The notes under the pieces are model-generated. The model saw nothing but the letters and a program-made list of their open reading frames with translations. It was not told the origin of the DNA and ran no database searches. Position numbers and translations under genes: made by a program. Shown piece by piece: positions 1 to 8,756 of a stretch of DNA of 43,674 nucleotides. Position 1 is the stretch's first letter; every line of letters begins with the position of its first letter. The stretch lies in contig JBAZSR010000009.1 in assembly GCA_041662295.1 (NCBI GenBank), positions 1 to 43,674 of the forward strand, in the 5' to 3' direction. Source of the stretch: JACQWX01 sp041662295 (GTDB lineage: Bacteria > Elusimicrobiota > Elusimicrobia > UBA1565 > UBA9628).

Positions 1-1372
1 CGCTCGGCCAGGGGATGAGCTGGTCGTCCTTGGAGTGGATGAGGTCGAGCCCGATGCCGAGCTTCCGCAGGCGCGCGACGTCCGCGGGCTTGAAGTCGAG
101 CTTGGAGGTGTCGTTGGCGCGGCGCAGGAAGGCCTCCTGCCAGCCAGGGTCCCCGCTGTTGCGGCCGATGACCCTGAGGATGCGGCGGCGCACGGAGTCG
201 ATGGAGGGGTCCCAGCGCTGTGCGAGGTGGTCCTTGAGCTGTTGGACAGCGCCTTGGGAGGCCATGGACAGGGCCGCCGTTCTCTGGATCTCCCAGGCCA
301 TGAGCGCGGGCAGCACCATGGGCGCCAGGGCCGGGTTGAATTCCATGGACTTGCGCATGAACGCGGCCTGGCTGTCCATGAGGTCGAGCCAGCCGATGAA
401 GGCGCGGATGATTTTGGCCATCTGGGCGTATTCCTCGCCCGCCACGGTCTCGGAATCGCCGTAGTGCGTCGTCACATTGAGGAGGGTTACCCTGCTTCCC
501 TTGAGCAGGCTGAGGGCTTGGCGCACCTCGGCGTGCTCCGTGAGCTGGAGCATGCGCTGGAACACGAGCACCCCGTAGGAGTGCGCCACGAGGCGGACCT
601 TGCCGCTCCCGGAGGATCTGGCCGCGGCCACGATCATGGCCGCCAGGTCACGGGCGTCGTTGTCGTAGACCGAACGGGTGGGGGTCCAGGCCGAGGGCTG
701 GTGGCCCCTCAGCCAGAGGAAGTGCTCGTCGCCCGCCGCCGCCTGCGTCTTGAAATAGGAGTCGTAGCTCTCGGCCAGGGCGAGCCCGCCGACGAACACC
801 GTGGGCGGGGCCCGGCCCGCGGCCGGCGCGCGGCGGGACCTGTACCGCAGGACCGCGTTGTCCGCCGGGCTGCGGAGCTCTCCCGGCGTCCAGCCCGCGG
901 GGAAGTCCCCTTCTCTTTCTTCGGCGTCGACAGCGCCCTTCTGCTTGGCGAGACCGTCGAAGGCCGCGGAGCCGTCCTGGTGGAGGGACTCCATGCCTTT
1001 GTCGGTGGCCTGGGAGTCTGTGCCTGGGATGGGAGACTTGAGGGCTTCCATGAAGGACTGGACTTCCTGCAGGCTGTCCGGCGCCGGGGCGTCCGGCAGG
1101 GCGGAGGGGGAGGCCTCGAGAGAGGGAGCTGCCGTGAGAGCGGGCGCGGCAGGGACCGGCAGGCTTATATTAGGAAGAGAAGGCGCGCCATCCCAGGAGA
1201 TGGCGGAGGCCGGGCCCAGGCTCAGCGGGGAGATCGGGGAGACCGCGATGGCCGGCGCGCTGATGCCCGGGATCAGGACCGGCGCCTTGACCGGCGCGGT
1301 CTTGACCATGGCGGCCGAGGCGTGCGCCGAGGCCAGGAGGACGAGGAGCCCTGCGGACTGGAGAGGGGACAT
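1..1372 (-). CDS. Exported alpha/beta hydrolase-fold protein (3' end cut by window edge)
   Basis: Starts at the ATG at 1372-1370 and reads off the left edge, giving 457 residues with no stop. Residues 1-20 are a signal peptide (MSPLQSAGLLVLLASAHASA). A Pro/Ala/Ser/Leu-rich, low-complexity stretch follows to about residue 100. The catalytic domain starts near residue 180 (TVFVGGLALAESYDSY). It holds a nucleophile elbow VAHSYGV with Ser265 and, near the visible end, a HSKDDQLIPW loop of the kind that carries the acid residue in lipase-like hydrolases. The substrate is unknown; the Ser elbow suggests an esterase, lipase or PGAP1-like function. The catalytic His is not identified and may lie beyond the edge. 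The N-terminal Pro/Ala-rich segment resembles that of the NadD-like protein at 9982-11163. It is transcribed in the same direction as dinB but separated from it by a hairpin element. Confidence 0.72.
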   Translation of the reverse strand, partial: MSPLQSAGLLVLLASAHASAAMVKTAPVKAPVLIPGISAPAIAVSPISPLSLGPASAISWDGAPSLPNISLPVPAAPALTAAPSLEASPSALPDAPAPDSLQEVQSFMEALKSPIPGTDSQATDKGMESLHQDGSAAFDGLAKQKGAVDAEEREGDFPAGWTPGELRSPADNAVLRYRSRRAPAAGRAPPTVFVGGLALAESYDSYFKTQAAAGDEHFLWLRGHQPSAWTPTRSVYDNDARDLAAMIVAAARSSGSGKVRLVAHSYGVLVFQRMLQLTEHAEVRQALSLLKGSRVTLLNVTTHYGDSETVAGEEYAQMAKIIRAFIGWLDLMDSQAAFMRKSMEFNPALAPMVLPALMAWEIQRTAALSMASQGAVQQLKDHLAQRWDPSIDSVRRRILRVIGRNSGDPGWQEAFLRRANDTSKLDFKPADVARLRKLGIGLDLIHSKDDQLIPWPS

Positions 1373-1516
1373 TTCAGAGTTCCGAACCTTATGGTAATAA
1401 ACGAGCGTTCATCGCGACAGGGCCGAAGGGGCCCATCAAGGGGAGGAAAATGGCCCATGGCATTTCGGGGACTAAGGGGAAACCTAGAATGAACGATTCC
1501 GTACAGCCCCCAGTTG

Positions 1517-1591
1517 GGGGTCAGGTCTGGACATAGAGACATTGCGGTGAATTAGACGCACCGCAATGTCTCTATGTCCAGACCTGACCCC
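1517..1591. repeat. Perfect 33-bp-arm hairpin element with GGGGTCAG ends
   Basis: Arms 1517-1549 and 1559-1591 are perfect reverse complements around a 9-base loop. Both arms begin GGGGTCAGGTCTGG read inward. The right flank is CCCC-AT, the orientation mark seen in the other elements of this family here. There is no T-tract on either side, so it is not a standard intrinsic terminator. The right arm overlaps the 3' end of dinB and contains its stop codon. Confidence 0.9.
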
Positions 1592-2657
1592 ATAAGAGGT
1601 CCTCAGGAGGCCCGAGCTTGCTCACGGAGAACCCGACCAGCCGGAGCTTTCGGCCCCTGGACAGGAACGGATCGAGCAGGGCCAGGGCCCCGCTCTCGAG
1701 GTGCGCCAGGGAGCCGGTGGCCAGGCGCATGGTGGTCTGCCTCGAGTGGGTCTCGTAGCCTGAATAGCGCGCCTTGACGGTCAGGGTGCGGCACCAGAGA
1801 CCCTCGGAAAGGAGCTCGGCGTGGACCTCTTCGCAGCACTCGAGCAGGGTCGTCCGGATGAGGGCGGCGTCGGCCGTGTCCGAATCGAAGGTCACCTCGC
1901 GGCCCACGGACTTGGCGTCCCAATGAGGGTCGAGGGGCCTCTCATCGATGCCGCGCGCCTCCTCCCACAGGTAGACGCCGAACTTGCCGAACTCGCGGAA
2001 GAGGAACTCCCGCGACGCGGCCCGGAGCTGGGCCACGGTCTCGTAGCCCAGGGAGAACAGGTACTCCCGCGTCTTGGGCCCGACCCCGCGCAGGATAGCC
2101 ACGGCCTTGGGGTCGAGGAACTCCTGGACGCGGCTCGGGATGACTGCGGTCAGGCCGCCGGGCTTGCGGTGGTCGCTGGCGATCTTGGCCACGAGCTTGT
2201 TGGGGCCCACGCCCACGGACGCGGAGAGCCGGCACTCACGCCGGATCCGGGCCTGGAGCTCCAGGCCGAGGTCGCGGCCAGCCTCGAAGGTCTTGCGTGA
2301 GCTGGCGTCGAGATAGGCCTCGTCGATGCCGGCGGGCTCGAAGACATCCGCTCCGGAGGCCAGGATGTCCATGACCTTGCGGCTGGCCTCGCTGTAGAGC
2401 CCGAAGCGCGGCCGCAGATAAACCGCCTTGGGGCACCTGCGCCAGGCGATGGAGATGGGCATGGCGCTGCGCACGCCGAACTTCCGAGCCGCGTAGTTGC
2501 AGGTGGCCACGATGCCCCGGCCTGCGCCCTCCTTGGGGTCGGAGCCGATGACCACGGGCCTGCCTCCGAGCGAGGGGTCCTCGCGCTCCTCCACGGCCGC
2601 GAAGAAGCAGTCCATGTCGACGTGGAGGATGATCCGGTCCGCAGGGTGGAGGGGCAT
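1572..2657 (-). CDS. dinB: DNA polymerase IV (Y-family translesion polymerase)
   Basis: 361 residues. Y-family polymerase that copies past lesions. Visible: the palm motif HVDMDCFFAAVE with Asp14, the GIDEAYLD motif with catalytic Asp112-Glu113 (usually SIDEAYLD), the thumb helix-hairpin-helix (ILRGVGPKTREYLFSLG), and a little-finger domain to residue ~350. I chose the ATG at 2657 rather than an in-frame ATG at 2702. The first places HVDMD close to the N-terminus as in the family and sits about 10 bases after the expected transcription start of a TATGAT -10 (2675-2680). The last six codons (WGQVWT) and the TAG stop lie inside the right arm of the hairpin at 1517-1591. The usual beta-clamp-binding tail (QLxLF-like) is not seen and may have been replaced by the hairpin. 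It is divergent from mfd. Confidence 0.95.
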   Translation of the reverse strand: MPLHPADRIILHVDMDCFFAAVEEREDPSLGGRPVVIGSDPKEGAGRGIVATCNYAARKFGVRSAMPISIAWRRCPKAVYLRPRFGLYSEASRKVMDILASGADVFEPAGIDEAYLDASSRKTFEAGRDLGLELQARIRRECRLSASVGVGPNKLVAKIASDHRKPGGLTAVIPSRVQEFLDPKAVAILRGVGPKTREYLFSLGYETVAQLRAASREFLFREFGKFGVYLWEEARGIDERPLDPHWDAKSVGREVTFDSDTADAALIRTTLLECCEEVHAELLSEGLWCRTLTVKARYSGYETHSRQTTMRLATGSLAHLESGALALLDPFLSRGRKLRLVGFSVSKLGPPEDLLWGQVWT

Positions 2658-2672
2658 GTCCTTAAGCAATGC

Positions 2673-2680
2673 TATCATAA
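2673..2680. promoter_or_regulatory. Overlapping divergent -10 elements for dinB and mfd
   Basis: TATCATA reads as a -10 (TATCAT, 2673-2678) for mfd on the plus strand. Its complement reads as TATGAT (2680-2675) for dinB on the minus strand. Expected start sites lie near 2685 (mfd, 16-base leader) and 2668 (dinB, about 10-base leader). No good -35 is visible on either side. Confidence 0.5.
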
Positions 2681-2700
2681 CTGGCCGAGGCTGGAAGTCC

Positions 2701-5700
2701 ATGGAAAACGCGAGGGTCGGGGGGCTGGCGGGGAGCGGGGCCTGGGCATGGGCTTCGCGGAGCCTCCTTCATGGCGCGCCCTTGCCCGGGTTCGGCTCCA
2801 GGTCCGTTCCCGGCCGTCTGGTGCTGGTGCGGGGCACCCAGGAGGCCCTGGAGGACACGGCGGACGCCTTCCGGGCCCTGGCGCCTGTCTTCGCCGGCCA
2901 GGGAAGGGCGGATCGTGCCCTGGAGGGTCCTGCCCTCTTCGGGGACGACCCGCTCGAGCACTTGGCGTCCGCGGCCAGGCTCAAGGCAGGTGCCCGCCTC
3001 GTGCTCGCCACGGGCGAAGGCTTGCAGGCGCCCCTGCCCGGCGCCTCCGAGTTCAGCGGGGCGAGCGTGGCCTTCCACCAAGGCGCCGGAGGCAAGCGTG
3101 GCCTTGCCGTGGACCGGCTCATCTCGGCCGGCTACCGCCGCGTCGAGTTCGTGGAATCTCCGGGCGAGTTCGCGGTGCGGGGCGCGGTCCTGGATTTCTA
3201 CGGGGTCGAGCCCGCGGCCGCGGTGCGGGTCCTCTACGACGAAGACCGCATCGAGTCCTTGCGGACCTTCGACCCAGCGACCCAGATCACCAGGGAATAC
3301 CTCGACTCCGCGACCGCCACGCTCGCCCGCGAAGCCTCGGGCGCGACGCTCGCCGACTGGGTCGGGCCGGACGCTCTGTGGCTCGTGGAGGAGGGGGTCG
3401 ACGCCGCGCTCCCAGCCTCGGCCCGGGTCCTCGTAGCGGGCTCGGGCCCGGCCTCAGGCGGCCAGGACTTCGGGGCCCGGCTCCTGGGTCCGTTCAAGGG
3501 CGATCCTGCCAGGGCCTGGGACGAGATGGCCTCCCTTGCCGCAAGAGGGTTCAAGGTCCTCCTGTTCAGCCTCAACAGGGGAGAGGATGGCAGGATGCAG
3601 GAGCTCCTGGCCGAAAGGCTCCCGGAGGGGTCCCCTCAGTTCCTCATCGGGCCGTTCCGGCAGGGGTTCGTCCACGACCCTTTGAAGCTCGCGGTCTTCT
3701 CCACGGCCGAGGTTTTCGAGCGCCGCTACCGCGTCCCGTCACGCTGGAGCTTCTTCGGCTCCGCGCCCAAGGCCCCTTTCAGGCTCGCCCAGCTCAAGAA
3801 GGGGGACTTCGTGGTGCACCGCGACTACGGGGTCGCCCAGTACAAGGGCCTCGAGCCCGTGGAGACCCCGGGCCACGGGACCACGGACTGCCTCGTGCTC
3901 GAGTTCCGCGGCGGGGACACCGTGTTCACGGCCATGACCGAGTTCAACCGGGTCCAGAAGTACTCGGGCTCGGAGGGCAAGCGCCCCCGGCTCTCGAGCC
4001 TCAACACCCGGCGTTGGGAAGAGGTCAAGGCCCTGGTGGCCGAGGGCGTCCGGGAGCTCGCCGAGAAGCTCCTGCGCCTGGAGGCCGAGCGCAAGGCCCG
4101 GGCAGGCCACGCCTTCGAGGCGGAGACGGGCATGGAGGCCGAGTTCGCGGCCGAGTTCCCGTTCGAGGCCACGCCGGACCAGGCCGCGGCCATCGCGGAC
4201 GTCCTCCGGGACATGGAGGCCCCGCACCCCATGGATCGGCTCGTGGTGGGAGACGTCGGGTTCGGAAAGACCGAGGTGGCCATGCGGGCCGCGTTCCGGT
4301 GCGTCTCGGGCTTCCGGCAGACCGCGGTCCTCGTGCCCACCACGATCCTGGCCGACCAGCACTACCACACCTTCTCGAAGCGCTTCGCCGACTACCCGGT
4401 CAAGGTCGGGGTCCTCACGCGCTTCCAGACCAAGGCCGAGCAGAAGGCGGTCCTCAAGGCCATGGCCGCAGGGACCCTCGACGTGGTGGTGGGCACGGCG
4501 CGCCTCCTCCAGAAGGACGTCCGCTTCAAGGATCTGGGGCTCGTGGTCATCGATGAGGAGCACCGCTTCGGGGTCAAGGACAAGGAGAGGCTCAAGGCCC
4601 TGAGGACCGCGGTGGACTGCCTGGCCCTCTCAGCCACGCCCATCCCGCGGAGCCTGCACCAGGCCATGTCGGGCCTGCGTGGCATCTCGCTCATCCAGAG
4701 CGCGCCCAGCGGAAGGGTGCCCATCGAGACCCGCGTGGAGCCGTGGTCGCCGGAGAGGGTCGCGGCCGCCATCTCGGAGGAGCTCGCCCGCGGCGGGCAG
4801 GTCTACTACGTCCACAACCGGGTCCGGTCCATGCCCCAGGCCTTGAAGCGCCTCGAGGGCCTGGTGCCGGGAGCGCGCTTTTGCATGGCGCACGGGCAGA
4901 TGAAGGGCAAGGAGCTCGAGGAGGTCATGTGGAAGTTCTTCAACCGCGAGTTCGACGTGCTCGCGGCCTCCTCCATCATCGAGTCCGGCCTCGACATCCC
5001 CAGCGTCAACACCCTTCTTGTGGAGGACGCCCAGGAGTTCGGCCTGGCCCAGATCTACCAGCTCCGGGGCCGTATCGGCCGGGAGCGGCAGAAGGCCTAC
5101 TGCTGGCTCTTCCTGCCCGAGGGGATCCGCGACTTCTCCGGGCTCGAGGAGGACGGCCGCAAGAGGCTGGAGGCCATCCAGGAGTTCAGCCAGATCGGCT
5201 CGGGCATGAAGCTCGCCATGCGCGACCTCGAGATCCGCGGGGCCGGCGACCTCCTGGGCAAGAAGCAGCACGGGTTCATCGACTCGGTGGGCGTCGAGTT
5301 CTACAGCCAGCTCCTCCAGGAGGAGATGGCGCGGTTGAAGGGGGGGGAGGTCGCGGCCGGGCCCGAGGTGCGGCTGGACTTCACGCTCGACGCCTTCATC
5401 CCGGAAGACTACCTGCCGGGAGAGCTCGAGCGCCTGGAGTTCTACAAGCGCATCCTGCGCTCCGAGCCGGGGGATTGGCAGGGCCTGCGCACGGAGCTCG
5501 CGGACCTCTGCGGGCCCCTGCCCCCGCCGACCCGGAACCTCTTCGAGCTCCTCAGGGTGCGCTGGACCGCCCAGCAGGCCCGGGTGAGCGCCGTGGTCCA
5601 GCGCGGCCGGCACATCGAGGTCGTCATGCGCCGGGACGCGGTCGTGGACCCCGCGGCCGTGGCGGCCTGGCTCAAGGAGTACGAGGGCAAGCTCTTGTTC

Positions 5701-5808
5701 TTCAGGGACGAGGAGGGGGAGGGCCTACGCGTGGAGTTGGGCTCTGAGCCCGCCCTGGACTGGGTGCGCCGCTTCCTTGAAAGCCTCGTCGAGCCCCGGC
5801 AAAAATGA
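2701..5808 (+). CDS. mfd: Transcription-repair coupling factor Mfd
   Basis: 1035 residues from the ATG at 2701. Removes RNA polymerase stalled at lesions and recruits UvrA. Domains in order: a UvrB-like N-terminal region (1-~340) that looks reduced; the CarD-like RNA-polymerase-interacting domain (FVVHRDYGVAQYKGLE, ~370-480); the RecG-like translocase with Walker A GDVGFGKTE (~516), DEEH (~617), TRG-region LSATPIPRSL and motif VI QLRGRIGRER (~790); and a C-terminal D7-like domain (~880-1035). The family is usually about 1150 residues, so the N-terminus is short. The frame stays open upstream to 2497, but that part overlaps dinB and reads as low-complexity antisense, so I start at 2701, after GGAAG. 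It probably leads an operon with the two ppiC genes and pdxA. Confidence 0.95.
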   Translation: MENARVGGLAGSGAWAWASRSLLHGAPLPGFGSRSVPGRLVLVRGTQEALEDTADAFRALAPVFAGQGRADRALEGPALFGDDPLEHLASAARLKAGARLVLATGEGLQAPLPGASEFSGASVAFHQGAGGKRGLAVDRLISAGYRRVEFVESPGEFAVRGAVLDFYGVEPAAAVRVLYDEDRIESLRTFDPATQITREYLDSATATLAREASGATLADWVGPDALWLVEEGVDAALPASARVLVAGSGPASGGQDFGARLLGPFKGDPARAWDEMASLAARGFKVLLFSLNRGEDGRMQELLAERLPEGSPQFLIGPFRQGFVHDPLKLAVFSTAEVFERRYRVPSRWSFFGSAPKAPFRLAQLKKGDFVVHRDYGVAQYKGLEPVETPGHGTTDCLVLEFRGGDTVFTAMTEFNRVQKYSGSEGKRPRLSSLNTRRWEEVKALVAEGVRELAEKLLRLEAERKARAGHAFEAETGMEAEFAAEFPFEATPDQAAAIADVLRDMEAPHPMDRLVVGDVGFGKTEVAMRAAFRCVSGFRQTAVLVPTTILADQHYHTFSKRFADYPVKVGVLTRFQTKAEQKAVLKAMAAGTLDVVVGTARLLQKDVRFKDLGLVVIDEEHRFGVKDKERLKALRTAVDCLALSATPIPRSLHQAMSGLRGISLIQSAPSGRVPIETRVEPWSPERVAAAISEELARGGQVYYVHNRVRSMPQALKRLEGLVPGARFCMAHGQMKGKELEEVMWKFFNREFDVLAASSIIESGLDIPSVNTLLVEDAQEFGLAQIYQLRGRIGRERQKAYCWLFLPEGIRDFSGLEEDGRKRLEAIQEFSQIGSGMKLAMRDLEIRGAGDLLGKKQHGFIDSVGVEFYSQLLQEEMARLKGGEVAAGPEVRLDFTLDAFIPEDYLPGELERLEFYKRILRSEPGDWQGLRTELADLCGPLPPPTRNLFELLRVRWTAQQARVSAVVQRGRHIEVVMRRDAVVDPAAVAAWLKEYEGKLLFFRDEEGEGLRVELGSEPALDWVRRFLESLVEPRQK

Positions 5809-5827
5809 TACCATGGCGCCCGAAGCC

Positions 5828-6655
5828 ATGAACAAGGTACGGAACGCCGCGGCCTGGGCCGGGGTCCTATTGGGGATGAGCCTCCTGGCGTGCCGGTCCG
5901 AGCCGCCCGTGGCCCGGGTCGGCAAGGTCCCCATCACCAAGGCCGAGTTCGAGCGCAAGCTCGCCGAGGTCTCCATCGGCTATCAGAATTACGTCCGCAC
6001 GCCCAACGGACGCCGGCAGTTTTTGGACGTGCTCCTGCGCGAGAAGCTCATGCTGGCCGCGGCCCTCGACTCGGGCGCCCCGAAGTCCAAGGCCTTCAAG
6101 GACGAGATGGGCCGCCTGCGGGCCGAGCAGGAGGCCGCCCTGGCCGAGCAGGCTGATTTCCTCGCTACCCGGATCTGGCTGGACGGCCTCCGTGAGAGCG
6201 GCGTCATCGCCGCCGGGGTCGACGAGGCCCGGGAGTATCACCGCAAGCATCCCCTCGAGGTGGGCTTAAGCCACATCCTGACCGCGACCTCGGAGGACGC
6301 CGAGGCCATGGCGCAGAAGGTCCGCGGCGGCATGTCCTTTGCGGCCGCGGCCAAGGCCGCCTCTCTTGACTTCGAGACCGCAGCGGACGGCGGGAAGATG
6401 GCTCCGGCCATCTACGGGGAGATCATCCCGGACCTCGAGGACGTGGCCTTCCGCATGCGGGTCGGCGACGTGGGAGGCCCCTTCAAGAGCAAGTTCGGCT
6501 ATCACATCCTGAGGAAGGATTTCGAGCGCAAGCTCGCTTTCGAGAACTGCCAGGACCGCGTGATCCGCCTCCTGGAGAAGTCCAAGCTGGACCGCCACAT
6601 GCAGTCGCTGCAGGCGAGATTCCCCGTGGAGGTCGTCGATGAACATCTCAAGTAA
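5828..6655 (+). CDS. PpiC-type peptidyl-prolyl isomerase lipoprotein
   Basis: 275 residues. The N-terminus MNKVRNAAAWAGVLLGMSLLAC ends in a lipobox (LLAC), so it should be a lipid-anchored periplasmic or outer-membrane chaperone. An N-terminal SurA-like helical part follows. A parvulin domain lies at about residues 150-245: it starts GLSHILTATSED, continues FAAAAKAASLD...GGKMAP, and ends VGGPFKSKFGYHILRKD. The ATG at 5813 is an alternative start five codons upstream; 5828 gives a more typical lipoprotein signal. It begins 19 bases after the mfd stop and overlaps the next ppiC gene by 17 bases, so translational coupling is likely. A SurA/PrsA-like role in folding exported proteins fits the many barrels and secreted proteins nearby. 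Confidence 0.9.
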   Translation: MNKVRNAAAWAGVLLGMSLLACRSEPPVARVGKVPITKAEFERKLAEVSIGYQNYVRTPNGRRQFLDVLLREKLMLAAALDSGAPKSKAFKDEMGRLRAEQEAALAEQADFLATRIWLDGLRESGVIAAGVDEAREYHRKHPLEVGLSHILTATSEDAEAMAQKVRGGMSFAAAAKAASLDFETAADGGKMAPAIYGEIIPDLEDVAFRMRVGDVGGPFKSKFGYHILRKDFERKLAFENCQDRVIRLLEKSKLDRHMQSLQARFPVEVVDEHLK

Positions 6656-7748
6656 GGTCGTGCTCGCGGCCCTGGCCGCCGTCCTTGCGGCCGGGAGCGC
6701 CGGCGCCAAGGTCATGGAGGACTCCGTCGCCACGGTCAACGGCAAGCCGGTCCTGCTCTCGGACTACCAGCGCGAGGTCGGCCGCGCGATGGAGCTCTGG
6801 GAGCGCAGCCAGCCCGGCGCGCTGGCCAGCCCGGAGAGGCTCAAGCTCCTGCGCGAGCGGACCCTCGAGGAGCTCGTCGACCACGAGATCCTCCACCAGC
6901 AGGGCTCCAAGAACAAGGAGATCAAGGTGCGAGAGCGCGACCTCGACCAGGCCATCGAGGAGGTCAAATCCCGCTTCACCCGCGATGACACGGGCCGCCC
7001 CCTCCCGCCCGCGGAGGTCGACGAGTTCTTCAAGAAGCAGCTCAAGGTGGAGGGCGTCACCTTCGCGCAGTATCGCGAGCGGCTCTCCCGCCAGATCATG
7101 ATCCGCAAGGTCATCGACGCCGAGGTCAAGCCCCGCGTGGCGGCCCCGGAGGAGGGCGAGATCCGTCAGTACTTCGACAAGATCAAGGCTTTCATCGTCA
7201 GCGGCAGCACGGCCGCGCCCAAGGGCATGGAGGACGAGGCCGCGATGGTCTTCATGGAGGTCGCCAACGACGTGAAGCTTATGAGCTCCGAGCGGGTGAA
7301 GATGTCCCGCATCCTCGTCCGCTTCTCCGAGAACGCCTCCCCCCAGGAGAAAAAGCGCGCCAAGGCCGCGGCCCTCGAACTCAAGAAGCGCGTCGACGAA
7401 GGTAAGGCCACCTTCGCCGAAGTCGCCCGGGCCGAGTCCGAGGACCCGGAGAGCGCGGCCAACGGAGGGGACATCGGCTTCGTCTTCCGGGGCCGGGTGC
7501 CGCCCGAGATCGAGAAGGTCATCTTCACCATGAACGTCGGGGACGTCAGCCAGCCCATCGAGACCCCTGTCGGCTACCACATCATGCGGGTGGTGGAGAA
7601 GCGGGCCGCCGAGACCCCTGATTTCGCGAACTTCAAGGACGAGCTGGGCCGGTTCCTCATGAACGTCCACTTCAGCGAGGAGCTCGCCAAGTACGTCAAG
7701 GAGCTCAAGGCCAAGGCGGTCATCGAGCGCAAGCTCCCGGCCAACTGA
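6639..7748 (+). CDS. SurA-like periplasmic chaperone with PpiC domain
   Basis: 369 residues with signal peptide MNISSKVVLAALAAVLAAGSAGA and no lipobox. The N-terminal SurA_N-like part (SVATVNGKPVLLSDYQREV, then a charged helical region) runs to about residue 190. A single parvulin domain covers ~215-315 (KMSRILVRFSE...FAEVARAESEDPESAANGGDIGFVFRG...PIETPVGYHIMRVVE). E. coli SurA has two parvulin domains; this one has one. Start chosen by GGAGG seven bases upstream of the ATG, inside the end of the preceding ppiC gene. Two consecutive, different PpiC proteins suggest a lipid-anchored and a soluble folding factor that work together (inference). Confidence 0.9.
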   Translation: MNISSKVVLAALAAVLAAGSAGAKVMEDSVATVNGKPVLLSDYQREVGRAMELWERSQPGALASPERLKLLRERTLEELVDHEILHQQGSKNKEIKVRERDLDQAIEEVKSRFTRDDTGRPLPPAEVDEFFKKQLKVEGVTFAQYRERLSRQIMIRKVIDAEVKPRVAAPEEGEIRQYFDKIKAFIVSGSTAAPKGMEDEAAMVFMEVANDVKLMSSERVKMSRILVRFSENASPQEKKRAKAAALELKKRVDEGKATFAEVARAESEDPESAANGGDIGFVFRGRVPPEIEKVIFTMNVGDVSQPIETPVGYHIMRVVEKRAAETPDFANFKDELGRFLMNVHFSEELAKYVKELKAKAVIERKLPAN

Positions 7749-7784
7749 GGATGATGGAGTCGTCCCGAGGGGCGGCGGTCTGAG

Positions 7785-8726
7785 ATGAGCGCTCAGCCGC
7801 CGCTCTTGGCTTTCACCTGCGGCGACCCCTCCGGCGTCGGGCCCGAGACGGTCCTGGCCCTTCTCCGGAAGGGTGCGCTCTCCAAGGTCTGCGTCCCGGT
7901 GCTCGTGGGCGAGCGCGCTGTCTGGGAGCGGGCCGGCTGGAGGCCGGGCCTGGCGGCCCTGGCGGACACGGGGCTGGGCCTCAAGCCCCCGGCCTTCGGC
8001 GTCCCTACTGCCGACGGGGGGCGGGCTTCCTTTGCCGCGGTCCGCCTGGCTGTCCAGCTGGCGTGCCGGGGCGCGGCGGCCGGGGTCGTGACCGCTCCGA
8101 TCTCCAAGCTCGGCTGGAAGCTGGCCGGCGTGCCGTTCCGCGACCATACGGACTACCTCGCGGCCGCGACGGGCGCGGTCTCCCGGATGATCCTCGCTGC
8201 TCCCGGGCGGAACCTCTGGACCATCACCGTGACCCGGCACCTCCCCTTGGCGGCCGTGCCTAGGGCGTTGTCCCGCGCTGAGACCACTGCCTGCGCTCTG
8301 GCCCTGGACCAGGCCCTGCGCAGGCTGGGAGTGCCTCGTCCGAGGCTCGGGCTCTGCGGCCTCAATCCCCATGCCGGGGAGCAGGGGCTGATGGGGTCCG
8401 AGGAGGGGAAGGTCCTGGTCCCCGCTGTCCGGGACGCGGTCAAGGACGGGGTCAGGATCGAGGGGCCGCTTCCAGCGGACGCGGCCTGGCGCAGGCACGC
8501 CGAGGGAGGCCTCCAGGGCCTCGTCTGCATGTACCACGACCAGGCCATGGCGCCCCTCAAGGCCCTGGCAGGGCTTGAGCTCGTCAACTGGACCGTGGGC
8601 ATCCCCTTGGTCCGGGTCTCGCCCGGCCACGGCACAGCCTCCGACCTGGCGGGCACGGGGTTGGCCGATCCTCGTCCCACCCTGGCCGCGGCGCGGCTGG
8701 CGGCTTCCCTCGCCGGTCGTGGTTGA
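7785..8726 (+). CDS. pdxA: 4-hydroxythreonine-4-phosphate dehydrogenase (pyridoxal phosphate synthesis)
   Basis: 313 residues, the normal PdxA length (E. coli 329). Oxidises 4-phosphohydroxy-L-threonine in the DXP-dependent PLP pathway. Family motifs: TCGDPSGVGPE near the N-terminus, TAPISKLGWKLAG with RDHTDYLA (metal/substrate His), LNPHAGEQGLMGSEE, MYHDQAMAPLKAL (metal His) and VGIPLVRVSPGHGTASDLAGTG. No other PLP gene is nearby. It lies 36 bases after the second ppiC gene, so it may be co-transcribed. Its 3' end overlaps the putative -35 of the next gene. Confidence 0.95.
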   Translation: MSAQPPLLAFTCGDPSGVGPETVLALLRKGALSKVCVPVLVGERAVWERAGWRPGLAALADTGLGLKPPAFGVPTADGGRASFAAVRLAVQLACRGAAAGVVTAPISKLGWKLAGVPFRDHTDYLAAATGAVSRMILAAPGRNLWTITVTRHLPLAAVPRALSRAETTACALALDQALRRLGVPRPRLGLCGLNPHAGEQGLMGSEEGKVLVPAVRDAVKDGVRIEGPLPADAAWRRHAEGGLQGLVCMYHDQAMAPLKALAGLELVNWTVGIPLVRVSPGHGTASDLAGTGLADPRPTLAAARLAASLAGRG

Positions 8727-8750
8727 AGTCCGGCGCCGATTTGCTAGGAT
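8723..8750 (+). promoter_or_regulatory. Promoter for the secreted protein at 8757, leaderless spacing
   Basis: TTGAAG (8723-8728), 16-base spacer, TAGGAT (8745-8750). The expected start site, seven bases after the hexamer, is 8757, exactly the A of the ATG. The -35 overlaps the pdxA stop codon. Confidence 0.5.
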
Positions 8751-8756
8751 GAAGTC

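Noticed and set aside
35..1492. A 485-codon open frame on the plus strand and similar long open frames opposite other genes (for example 6648-8981 minus, 777 codons)
   Set aside because: High GC content removes stop codons from antisense frames. These have low-complexity Arg/Gly/Ala/Pro composition and no motifs, and the opposite strand holds a clear protein.
2497..2700. Upstream extension of mfd to an ATG at 2497
   Set aside because: This part overlaps dinB coding sequence, reads as low-complexity antisense and lies upstream of the likely promoter; 2701 is a better start.
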